DNA of 56,109 nucleotides from NCBI GenBank assembly GCA_937927775.1, contig CALBEF010000010.1:1-56109 (forward strand), in the 5' to 3' direction. Origin of the DNA: an uncultured Anaerolineae bacterium. Its GTDB lineage: Bacteria; Chloroflexota; Anaerolineae; J036; Brachytrichaceae. Under the pieces are notes generated by a model. The model searched no databases. It saw only the letters and a list, made by a program, of their open reading frames with translations, and had not been told where the DNA came from. A program made the translations under genes and the position numbers. Shown here one piece after another: positions 49,851 through 56,109 of the stretch; positions within the stretch are counted from its first letter, which is position 1, and each line of letters opens with the position of its first letter.

Positions 49851-52800
49851 CTACTTCGCTTTCTTCGGGAAGCGCGTCAGCACGGTGGCCGGCTCCGGGA
49901 CGAGCGCGCGGCTGCCCAATGGCGCATTCGGCGCAAGCGGCGCCGGCGGGCGCTCGGGCAATGCCAGCACGCCAATCGCCATGCCCTCTTTGGCATTCAG
50001 CGCCGCGTCGAGCATCGCCATGCCCAGCAGATACCCTTCGCTGTCCAGCGCGCACGATGTCACTGTGCCGACCACACGACCACGCGCGTCCACCACCGGG
50101 TCGCCCTGCTTTGGCGGGCGCACGCCCTTCTCGTTCATGCGGAAGCGCGACAGTTTGGTGCTGGCCTGAGCCGCCTTGTCGTAATAGGCGCGCTTGCCGA
50201 TGAAGAACGGCTTGTAGGCTTTGACGTAGCCGCCGAAGCCGATGTGAAACGGCGCCAGATTCAGCGGGCCGGCCAGTTCGTGGCCGTAGAGCGGCAAACC
50301 GGCCTCGGTGCGTGTGCTGTCGCGCGCAGCCAGGCCGGCCGGCTTCACGCCAAACGGTTCGCCGGCTTTCAGGATGGCCTGCCACAACACAGGCGAGCGG
50401 TCGGGATGAACGAAGATTTCATACGCAATCGATTCGCCGGTGTAGCCGGTGCGCGAGATGAACACGTCCAGGCCGGCCAGCGTGGCGCGCATCACGCCGG
50501 TGCGGGGGAGTGATTGCAACGCATGACGCGCCTGTTCTTCATCGAGCAGCGCCAGCAGCGTGGGCAGCGAGGCCGGCCCCTGCAACGCGATGTCCACGCG
50601 CCGGTCATCACCGCTGGCGGGGTCGCGCAGATCGCGCAACTCGCAGCGCGGCGCGCGCGCGCCAGGCATGGTCGGGTCGATTACGGCGCGACCGTCATTG
50701 ACCGCCGTTAACCAGGCCCAGTCCCTGTCGTTGTTGGCCGCATTGACCACGACCAGGTAACGCTCCGCCTCCAGGCGATAGATCATGATGTCGTCGATCA
50801 CATTGCCGTCGGGGTCGAGCAAATAGGAATACTGCGAGCCGCCCACCTTGACATCGTAAACGTCGTTAGTGGACACAGCGTCGAGGAAAGCGGCGGCGTT
50901 CGGGCCGCGCGCGTCCAGCACACCCATATGGCTGACATCAAACAGGCCGGCGGTCTGACGCACAGCGCGGTGCTCCTCGCCGGCCGAGGTGTACCACACC
51001 GGCATATCCCATCCGCCGAACGGCACCATGCGCGCGCCCATCGCCTTGTGCGTCTCGTACAGCGCCGTGCGACGCAACGCCCCGCTCTCCTCTGTCATCT
51101 GTGTTCTGTTGTCTGTCGTCTGCGTTCTGTGCTCTGTGCTCTGTTGTCTGTCGTCTGTGCTCTGTGGTCTGCCGATGAAATAGGGCTTGTGCGCGGCAAC
51201 GCTGGCCTCATCGAGCGCAGCAGGCAGGTGGCGGGCGTCGAAGCCGGCTGCGCCGACCACTTTCACGATCACCGGCCCCGGCAGCTTGGCATAGACATCG
51301 CGGGGGTCGAACTGCACATAGCCGTCGGACAGCGCGCGCAGCCAGCGCGCCACGCGCTCGACCTTTTCAGCCGGCACAGCCAGACGCCAGGACGCGCCGG
51401 CGTTCAACACAATGGCCGGCGACATGGGGCTGCCGTCGCGCTCCAGGAGCCAGGCCGGCTGCGTCTCTTCGACTGCCAGCGCGTTCACATCGCTGGTGAG
51501 CGCCAGTTGCAGGAAGGCACGGGCGTGCTCGCCGCTGATCTCCAGCGCGCGCAGGCCGGAAGCCGGCAGCGGCTCGACCGGCGCGACGCTCGTCCACACG
51601 TGCGGGTAGTCGTCGCGCGGCACATCCACGTCCACGCCGGCCTTTTCACACAGCCGGCTGATGCGCGCCGCGCCGTCGATCAGAGCGTCGAAATCGACCT
51701 TGGCGCGATAAGTGGTGGCGCGCGCGCTGGTCAGCGTGAAGGGCCTGGCCGACTTCAGAATCTGCGCCACGACTGCGGCAATCTCGCGCATGTCGTCTTC
51801 GTTCAGGCCGCGCTGCGTCACCCAGGGCGTGCCAAAGCGCAGCGCGCTGGGCCGGGTGGCGTCACGATCGCCGGGGATGGTGTTGCGATTGCACACGATG
51901 TTGGCCAGGTCGAGAATGCGCGCGGCGGCGTCGCCCATCAACGCCACGCCGTTCAGTTTGGGCGCGGCAGTCCGGCAATCAACCAGCGCCATGTGCGTAT
52001 CGGTGCCGCCATGCACCACGCGCAGGCCGTTGTCCGCGAATCCCTGCGCCAGCGCCTTCGCATTGGCCACGATCTGGTGTTGCAGCCGGCGAAACGACTC
52101 GCTACGCGCCAGCTTGAACGCGACGGCGATGCCGGCCACTTTGTTCATGTGCGGGCCGCCTTGTTCGCCGGGGAACACGGCGCGGTCAATCTTGCGCGCG
52201 AGTTCGGGGTCGGTGGTGACGATGACGGCGCCGCGCGGGCCGAGCAGCGTCTTGTGCGTGGTGAAGGTGGTGACGTGCGCGACGCCAACGGGATTCGGGT
52301 ACACGCCGGCGATGGCCAGGCCGGCCACGTGCGAGATGTCGGCCATCAAATACGCGCCGCAGGCGTCGGCGATCTCGCGGAACTTGTGGAAGTCCGGCGC
52401 CCAGGGGTAGGAGGTGTAGCCGGCAATGATCATCTTCGGCTTCTCGCGCAGCGCAATCTCGCGGATGCGGTCGTAGTCGAGCAACTCGGTCTTCTCGTCC
52501 ACCTCGTAGAAGACCATGCGGTGATGCTTGCCGCTGTGGTTGACGGGGCTGCCGTGCGACAGGTGGCCGCCGTGCAACAGGTTCAATCCCATCACCACAT
52601 CGCCCTCGTTCACCAGCGCCTCGTACACGGCGGTGTTGGCCACCGCGCCGGCCAGCGGCTGCACGTTGAGATAGAGCTGATCGGGCGACAGGCCGGGCGG
52701 ACAAATAGCTTCCGCGCCGCGCCGCTTACACAGCGCCTCGATGATGTTGCAGTATTCGACGCCCTTGTAGTAGCGCCGGTCGGCGTAGCGGCGATAGAGC

Positions 52801-53045
52801 GCCAGTTGCAGATCGTAGTCCAGAATCTCCGCTTCGGAGAGGCCATGCATGTCGGCGTGCGGATAGCCTTCTGCGTACAGATTTTGCAGCACCGATCCCT
52901 CGGCCTCGCGCACGGCAGCCGGCGCGCTGGACTCGCTGGGGATCATGATGAGTTTGGCAAACTGGCGGGCGTGTTCATGGCGGATCAGTTCGGCCACTTC
53001 AGGATCGACCGTCGCCAGATCGCCACGGGTGAGATAGTCGGTCAC
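49851..53045 (-). CDS. GlyA-GcvT fusion: serine hydroxymethyltransferase joined to aminomethyltransferase
   Basis: The 1064-residue protein combines two folate enzymes of one-carbon metabolism. Residues 1 to ~430 are SHMT with the PLP Lys in TFTTHKTLLGPRG. Residues ~450-620 look like a decayed GcvT-like domain (LRALEISGEHARAFLQLALT; KPYFIGRP). Residues ~625-652 are a linker of Asp/Arg/Gln/Thr encoded by tandem repeats. Residues ~655-1064 are GcvT (FDVSHMGVLD; VIDDIMIYR with the folate Asp; RTEAGLPLYGHEL). I start at GTG 53045, which has a GAGGAG site; TAGAAT is 47 nt upstream. No gcvH or gcvP is in the window. Confidence 0.9.
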   Translation of the reverse strand: MTDYLTRGDLATVDPEVAELIRHEHARQFAKLIMIPSESSAPAAVREAEGSVLQNLYAEGYPHADMHGLSEAEILDYDLQLALYRRYADRRYYKGVEYCNIIEALCKRRGAEAICPPGLSPDQLYLNVQPLAGAVANTAVYEALVNEGDVVMGLNLLHGGHLSHGSPVNHSGKHHRMVFYEVDEKTELLDYDRIREIALREKPKMIIAGYTSYPWAPDFHKFREIADACGAYLMADISHVAGLAIAGVYPNPVGVAHVTTFTTHKTLLGPRGAVIVTTDPELARKIDRAVFPGEQGGPHMNKVAGIAVAFKLARSESFRRLQHQIVANAKALAQGFADNGLRVVHGGTDTHMALVDCRTAAPKLNGVALMGDAAARILDLANIVCNRNTIPGDRDATRPSALRFGTPWVTQRGLNEDDMREIAAVVAQILKSARPFTLTSARATTYRAKVDFDALIDGAARISRLCEKAGVDVDVPRDDYPHVWTSVAPVEPLPASGLRALEISGEHARAFLQLALTSDVNALAVEETQPAWLLERDGSPMSPAIVLNAGASWRLAVPAEKVERVARWLRALSDGYVQFDPRDVYAKLPGPVIVKVVGAAGFDARHLPAALDEASVAAHKPYFIGRPQSTDDRQQSTEHRTQTTDNRTQMTEESGALRRTALYETHKAMGARMVPFGGWDMPVWYTSAGEEHRAVRQTAGLFDVSHMGVLDARGPNAAAFLDAVSTNDVYDVKVGGSQYSYLLDPDGNVIDDIMIYRLEAERYLVVVNAANNDRDWAWLTAVNDGRAVIDPTMPGARAPRCELRDLRDPASGDDRRVDIALQGPASLPTLLALLDEEQARHALQSLPRTGVMRATLAGLDVFISRTGYTGESIAYEIFVHPDRSPVLWQAILKAGEPFGVKPAGLAARDSTRTEAGLPLYGHELAGPLNLAPFHIGFGGYVKAYKPFFIGKRAYYDKAAQASTKLSRFRMNEKGVRPPKQGDPVVDARGRVVGTVTSCALDSEGYLLGMAMLDAALNAKEGMAIGVLALPERPPAPLAPNAPLGSRALVPEPATVLTRFPKKAK
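51091..51171. repeat. degenerate repeat (CTGTCGTCTGTTGT type) inside the GlyA-GcvT gene
   Basis: Units such as TGTTCTGTTGTCTGTCGTCTG repeat over ~80 bp. On the coding strand they read CAGACGACAGACAACAGA, the same family as the intergenic tract at 55321-55383. They stay in frame and give a low-complexity linker between the two halves. Confidence 0.85.
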
Positions 53046-53092
53046 GGGTTGATGCTCCTCGCTGGGTTCAGGGTTCGTGTGAATCGCGCCGG

Positions 53093-53098
53093 ATTCTA
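53093..53098 (-). promoter_or_regulatory. -10-like hexamer of the GlyA-GcvT gene
   Basis: TAGAAT on the minus strand, 47 nt before the GTG start. The leader contains a normal GAGGAG ribosome site. No glycine-riboswitch-like structure fits in this short leader. Confidence 0.4.
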
Positions 53099-53167
53099 GC
53101 ACCCGTCATGCGCGCTCCATCACAACGGGCGCATTTTCCGTGAGGGGCACAATCTGCGCGCAGAGGT

Positions 53168-53193
53168 GGGCAAGCCCGGCGGCTTGTCCTACA
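53168..53193. repeat. palindromic dispersed repeat (REP-like), third copy
   Basis: Matches the element at 4347-4370 over GGGCAAGCCCGGCGGCTTG, with one change (TCC for CCC) and the same CTACA flank. It overlaps the stop of the gene remnant at 53189. Confidence 0.6.
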
Positions 53194-53394
53194 GGCGTTG
53201 GGCGATGTCATCACCCACTTCGACGGTGGTGTTGCGCCCGGCCAGATCGCTCAGGATATCGCCGAACAGGTTCGATCCCACACCCCATCAGCGCCGGCCT
53301 CGGCGAAGGCGCGGCAGTACACCTGCCCCAGCCCCTGCCCGCCGCCGGCGACGATGCCGACCTGGCCGGCGAGCGAAAACATGTCGAGCAACAT
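53189..53394 (-). pseudogene. chimeric gene remnant: SDR start joined to an isocitrate/isopropylmalate dehydrogenase-like end
   Basis: From the ATG at 53394 the minus strand reads like an SDR N-terminus (MFSLAGQVGIVAGGGQGLG, then YCRAFAEAGAD). Directly after this, in a different frame, comes GVGSNLFGDILSDLAG, the hallmark of the isocitrate/isopropylmalate/tartrate dehydrogenase family, and a C-terminal VEVGDDIAQRL before a TAG at 53191. Neither part is complete: the SDR lacks its catalytic half and the second family most of its body. Deletion between two former neighbours explains it best. It lies just downstream of the URO-D-like gene. Confidence 0.6.
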
Positions 53395-53411
53395 GGCATT
53401 GCCTATTTCGT

Positions 53412-54494
53412 TCACCAGCGCCGGCCTTCGTCCAGCATGGCCAGATAGTTGTCGAGCGGGATGTAGTTGGCGACGCTGTTGCCGGTTCCCAGACAGTAAC
53501 CGCCGCCAGGCTGGCACACCGCCAGCGTGTCGCGCACGCGCCGGCGCACCTGATCCGTGTCGGCGCGACACAGGAAGTCGAGATCGATGCCACCCAGAAT
53601 GGCAATGCGATCGCCATAGCGCTGCTTGGCCAGCGTGACCGGCTCGATCACGTCTTCGAATGAGTGGCGTGCGTCGATCTTCACGTCGTCGATCAAGTCG
53701 GGCATGATCGACTCCATCCTGCCGCACGTGTGCAGCAGATAGGGCCGGCCCGCGTCGTGCGCCATCTGCGCCATCAGCTTGTGGCCGGGCAGCACAAACT
53801 CGCGCGTGTCGTTCGGGCTGATCAGGGTGCCGCCCTTGAAGCCCATGTCATCGCTGCCCCACACCACTTTCACCCGGCTGAACTCCAACATGCGCTTGAG
53901 CACAACACGATAGATGTCGATCAGCCGGTTGCTGATCTCGGCGACGAGGTCGCGCTGATCGTACAGGGCATAGCACAGCGTCTCGTAGCCCATGGTCCAG
54001 GTGAGCATTTCGGCGAAATGGGCGAAGCCGCCGCTGGCAATCACGCACATATCGTCGGGCAGGTTGCGCTCGTACCATTCCAGCGCGCGCGTGGTGGCCT
54101 TTTCGGGATCGGGCCAGGGGTAAGCCTCGTACTCGGCCCAGGTGGTGATCGGGCCGGCGTGTTCCTCCATGTACGCCCGCCCGCCGCCGCGCTTCAGGTG
54201 AGCGGTGTCGTCGGTCAGGCTGCGCTTGAGCGGCATGTCGAGATTCTCGACGCTGCAGCGCACGTAGTCGTAGCCGAGGAAGCGCTGAATGCGAATCTGC
54301 CGGCGCAATTCGAAGTAAGGATCGGCAGGGTCGAGGTCGCGCAGCAGATCGAAACGCCGGCAGATGGCCTCCTGCACTTCCGCGTCGAGGAACAGTTCGA
54401 TGTAGTGAACGCGCCGGGGCGTTCCCTTGCGCAGAATGCAATCGACGAACGCCGGCCAGTCCGGCTGCACGTCACAGACAAATGGGCTGGTCAT
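53412..54494 (-). CDS. uroporphyrinogen decarboxylase (URO-D) family protein
   Basis: A 360-residue TIM-barrel protein of the URO-D superfamily, which includes HemE and corrinoid methyltransferases (MtaA/CmuA type). It shows WGSDDMGFKGGTLISPN, LPGHKLMAQMAHD, the metal-type motif YLLHTCGRME and a glycine-rich end (GGGYCLGTGNSVANYIP). HTCG favours the methyltransferase-like, non-HemE branch; the Arg-rich substrate loop of true HemE is not seen. The ATG at 54494 has no good ribosome site, and a GTG at 54506 is an alternative. The real reaction is unknown. Confidence 0.85.
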   Translation of the reverse strand: MTSPFVCDVQPDWPAFVDCILRKGTPRRVHYIELFLDAEVQEAICRRFDLLRDLDPADPYFELRRQIRIQRFLGYDYVRCSVENLDMPLKRSLTDDTAHLKRGGGRAYMEEHAGPITTWAEYEAYPWPDPEKATTRALEWYERNLPDDMCVIASGGFAHFAEMLTWTMGYETLCYALYDQRDLVAEISNRLIDIYRVVLKRMLEFSRVKVVWGSDDMGFKGGTLISPNDTREFVLPGHKLMAQMAHDAGRPYLLHTCGRMESIMPDLIDDVKIDARHSFEDVIEPVTLAKQRYGDRIAILGGIDLDFLCRADTDQVRRRVRDTLAVCQPGGGYCLGTGNSVANYIPLDNYLAMLDEGRRW

Positions 54495-54498
54495 ATCA

Positions 54499-54633
54499 AG
54501 TTTCACTACGAAGAAGCGAAGACCACGAAGGCAAATTGATCCCGATTCTCTTTGTGTGCTTCGCGTCTTCGTGGTTCGTTCTCAAGAGTCGAACCACCAG
54601 AAGGCAAAGGCCACGAAGACGAGTTGCTTTGCG
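54499..54633. repeat. degenerate repeats of the CTTCGTGGTTCG / GACCACGAAG type
   Basis: The gap between the URO-D-like and DUF1349 genes holds several partly inverted units: CGAAGACCACGAAGGCAAA, then GCGTCTTCGTGGTTCG, then AGGCAAAGGCCACGAAGACG. No gene or promoter is recognisable. Confidence 0.65.
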
Positions 54634-54635
54634 GT

Positions 54636-55250
54636 TCATACCCCGGCGCGCAGGTGTTTGACCGCGCGATGCTCGATGGAGAAGTGCAGGAAGTCGATGG
54701 TCGCGCCGGGGCCGGCCGGGCACTGCGCCACCAGGCCCACCTTCACCGTGTGCGGCACCGGCAGCGCAAACAGGCGCACCATGCGCCAGCGCCTGCCGTC
54801 GAGCGCATAGTGCAGCGCGAACACGCTGCCCACCCGCGCGATCTGCAACCAGACATCGGGCACGGTCAAATCCACGCCGTTGGCGTCGTCGGAGACGCCG
54901 TTGGTGACCACGCTGACCACGGCGGTGCTGGGCAGATCGGTGCTCTCGAAGCAGATCTTGGCCCAATGCTGCTGGTCGTAGCGCACCATCAATGCGCCGG
55001 CATCCCAGGTGCTGGTGAACGTGGGACGCACATGCGCCTGCGCCACAAAGTCGCCCTGCGCGGCCAGCCACAGGAAGGGGGCAGAGTCTTTGGTGTGCTG
55101 GCCGAGCGGGTCCTGGAAGTAATCGACTTGCGCCGGCACGCCGACCTGCATGCCGCCATCAGGCGTCGCGCGCCATTGCGCCGGTTCGTTCTGCCAGGTC
55201 AGTCCGAGCGATTCAAGCCGGCCGGGCGAGATGCTTTCAAGCAGATTCAA
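54636..55250 (-). CDS. DUF1349-domain protein (concanavalin-like fold)
   Basis: A 204-residue protein with no signal peptide. It matches DUF1349 by DYFQDPLGQHTKDSAPFLWL, DAGALMVRYDQQHWAKICFE, VWLQIARVGSVFALHYALDG and VKVGLVAQCP near the end. This fold is a beta-sandwich related to concanavalin-like lectins; members are often annotated as carbohydrate-related but are mostly untested. The TTG at 55250 is taken as start because AGGAGG lies 6 nt upstream. Confidence 0.85.
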   Translation of the reverse strand: MNLLESISPGRLESLGLTWQNEPAQWRATPDGGMQVGVPAQVDYFQDPLGQHTKDSAPFLWLAAQGDFVAQAHVRPTFTSTWDAGALMVRYDQQHWAKICFESTDLPSTAVVSVVTNGVSDDANGVDLTVPDVWLQIARVGSVFALHYALDGRRWRMVRLFALPVPHTVKVGLVAQCPAGPGATIDFLHFSIEHRAVKHLRAGV

Positions 55251-55320
55251 GGTGCGCCTCCTGTGCCGCGTGCGGGTGATTTACAGAAGATATTACGCGA
55301 CTTTACATCGCTGTCAATCG

Positions 55321-55383
55321 AGACAACAGAGGACAGACGGCAGACAACAGACAACAGACGACAGACAACAGATGACAGATGAG
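55321..55383. repeat. degenerate short-oligomer repeats (ACAGACGACAGACAAC type)
   Basis: Units of CAGACAACAGA and CAGACGACAGA repeat across 63 bp in the 207-bp gap 55251-55457. This is the same family, in the same sense, as the coding strand of the linker in the GlyA-GcvT gene. Nothing else is visible in this gap. Confidence 0.85.
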
Positions 55384-55457
55384 GAAGAAGCGCGCAATCG
55401 GTTGACAGTGCTGGGCTGTATTCGATTGGATACAGTCCGCGCTGGAAGAGGGCATCC

Positions 55458-55913
55458 ATGCGACGATCTGCGCTGATTACATTTCCCGTCATGGCCGGCA
55501 CATTTCTGGGCGGAGGGATCATCGGCTTTGCGCTCACTGCCACGCTCACACCAGAGTATTCCTTCATCCGGCTTTTCGGCCTGTGCGGATTGCCGTTGGC
55601 TTTGATCATTGGGGCGCAACTCTGGCCGGGCTATGCGCTGCTCCAAGGGCTGGCGCATGCGCTCAGGCGCGGCGGGTTGCCTCGCTTCGCGCAAGCCGAC
55701 ACCATCCCACCCGGTTCGGCAGCATTTGTGTTGTCCTGAATCAGCGTGTCGTTGATTCTGGGGCTTGTGGTGGCGATTGCGCCGAGCCGGCTGGGATTTC
55801 TGCCAAAGTTGGCCGTGTTCGTGGCGCTGGGCGCCGGCTTTGGCGTCGCCTGCCATCTGCCGGCGCGAAACGGCTTTCTTCCTGTCTACGACATTGAATC
55901 CGGGCCGGCGTGA
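55458..55913 (+). pseudogene. small membrane protein interrupted by an in-frame TGA
   Basis: From the ATG at 55458 (GAGGG upstream) the frame codes 93 residues with two hydrophobic segments (LITFPVMAGTFLGGGIIGFA; LALIIGAQLWPGYALL) and stops at TGA 55737-55739. The same frame then continues without a break for 57 codons with two more hydrophobic segments (VSLILGLVVAIAP; LAVFVALGAGFGVACHLP) to a TGA at 55911. Together this makes a 151-codon four-helix protein with one nonsense codon. Alternatives are a sequencing error or a separate second gene starting at GTG 55746. I do not recognise the family. Confidence 0.55.
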
Positions 55914-55918
55914 TGCGA

Positions 55919-55960
55919 CACCTCAGGGCCGATCCTGCTGTCAGGGTCGGCCCTGAGGTG
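55919..55960. terminator. 14-bp perfect hairpin after the interrupted membrane gene
   Basis: CACCTCAGGGCCGA pairs perfectly with TCGGCCCTGAGGTG around a 14-nt loop, starting 6 bp after the second stop at 55913. There is no U tract, so it could be a terminator-like or REP-like element shared with the convergent gene on the right. Confidence 0.45.
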
Positions 55961-56031
55961 CACCGGGCAATGCTTCTGACAAGTCGCCTTCCAGCTCAGA
56001 GACAACCTGCAAACACAACCGACTGAACGGG

Positions 56032-56109
56032 CTACTTTTGCAGCGACACCCTTGGCAGCTCGAATGCCGCCCAGATAAGAAGCAGCAGGCTGAGGTAGTT
56101 GATCGGCGT
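56032..56109 (-). CDS. C-terminal end of a membrane protein (cut by window edge)
   Basis: The minus strand reads from the right edge in one open frame of 25 codons to a TAG at 56034. The end is TPINYLSLLLLIWAAFELP followed by RVSLQK, a hydrophobic helix and a short basic tail. This looks like the last helix of a membrane protein, but the piece is too short for a family call. Confidence 0.4.
   Translation of the reverse strand, partial: TPINYLSLLLLIWAAFELPRVSLQK

Noticed and set aside
53046-53092. Glycine riboswitch before the GlyA-GcvT gene
   Set aside because: The leader between the -10 hexamer and the start is only 47 nt, too short for a glycine aptamer, and no conserved core was seen.
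50928-53099. 723-codon open frame on the plus strand across GlyA-GcvT
   Set aside because: Antisense shadow; the minus-strand reading has PLP and folate motifs.
55746-55913. Separate small gene starting at GTG 55746
   Set aside because: There is no ribosome site and the frame is the same as the preceding one, so a nonsense-split single gene is simpler; kept as an alternative.
1-56109. tRNA or rRNA genes, CRISPR array, transposase, phage or integrase genes
   Set aside because: I saw no cloverleaf with a conserved TTCGA loop, no rRNA core, no regularly spaced direct repeats with unique spacers, and no DDE, serine or tyrosine recombinase motifs.

Overview
The window looks like a chromosome segment of a GC-rich, aerobic, filamentous-type Chloroflexota (Anaerolineae-like) bacterium. 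This rests on family content and style, not on a marker gene: a qcrABC-type menaquinol:cytochrome c reductase, a Thermus-like B-family (ba3) oxidase with gene order cbaD-cbaB-cbaA, a gap-yvcK pair, an Uma2-family gene, a secreted-protein remnant ending in an LPLIRR-type tail, a very high density of the hexamer GCCGGC, and many degenerate intergenic repeats. I see no tRNA, rRNA, CRISPR array, transposase or phage gene.

Layout. 1-1.9 kb: an Uma2 gene cut by the left edge and pyrF on the minus strand, divergent from a two-domain sulfurtransferase. 1.9-6.7 kb: two tandem paralogous large membrane proteins (GT-C/PMT-like membrane half plus beta-rich C-terminal half). 6.9-21.1 kb is a respiratory island: sdhC-sdhD-sdhA-(SDR)-sdhB on plus, a second sdhC/sdhD-like anchor pair on minus without its own catalytic subunits, then qcrA-qcrB-qcrC on plus, an unrecognised HEAT-like protein, and a minus-strand oxidase operon reading cbaD, cbaB, cbaA, two small unknown membrane proteins, a PCu(A)C copper chaperone and a SCO protein. 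Electrons from succinate would pass to quinone, through the Rieske/cytochrome b/di-haem c complex, and on to the ba3-like oxidase, whose copper sites the last two genes probably help to load.

21.2-40.7 kb is mixed metabolism: an Asp-box propeller, a PhyH dioxygenase, L-rhamnose mutarotase, an aldo/keto reductase, a lipoprotein serpin, gap-yvcK, a CapA-like protein, an M20 peptidase, a minus-strand cluster (Gfo/Idh/MocA, SDR, LctP-like permease, class II aldolase) that looks like sugar-acid or deoxysugar catabolism, a putative nuclease-fold protein, a GMC oxidoreductase, a Mut7-C protein and a second Gfo/Idh/MocA protein. 40.9-45.8 kb is a three-gene ABC exporter unit (ATPase, fused permease-GldG protein, DUF4340). 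45.8-56.1 kb holds a C45-like hydrolase coupled to rel, an unusual GlyA-GcvT fusion, a URO-D-family protein, a DUF1349 protein and three degraded genes.

Three patterns run through the window. Many genes lacking a Shine-Dalgarno sequence have a -10-like hexamer 6-11 nt before the start codon, which suggests widespread leaderless transcription. GCCGGC is strongly iterated. Degenerate oligomer repeats fill intergenic gaps, and in one case (51091-51171) form an in-frame linker inside the GlyA-GcvT fusion.
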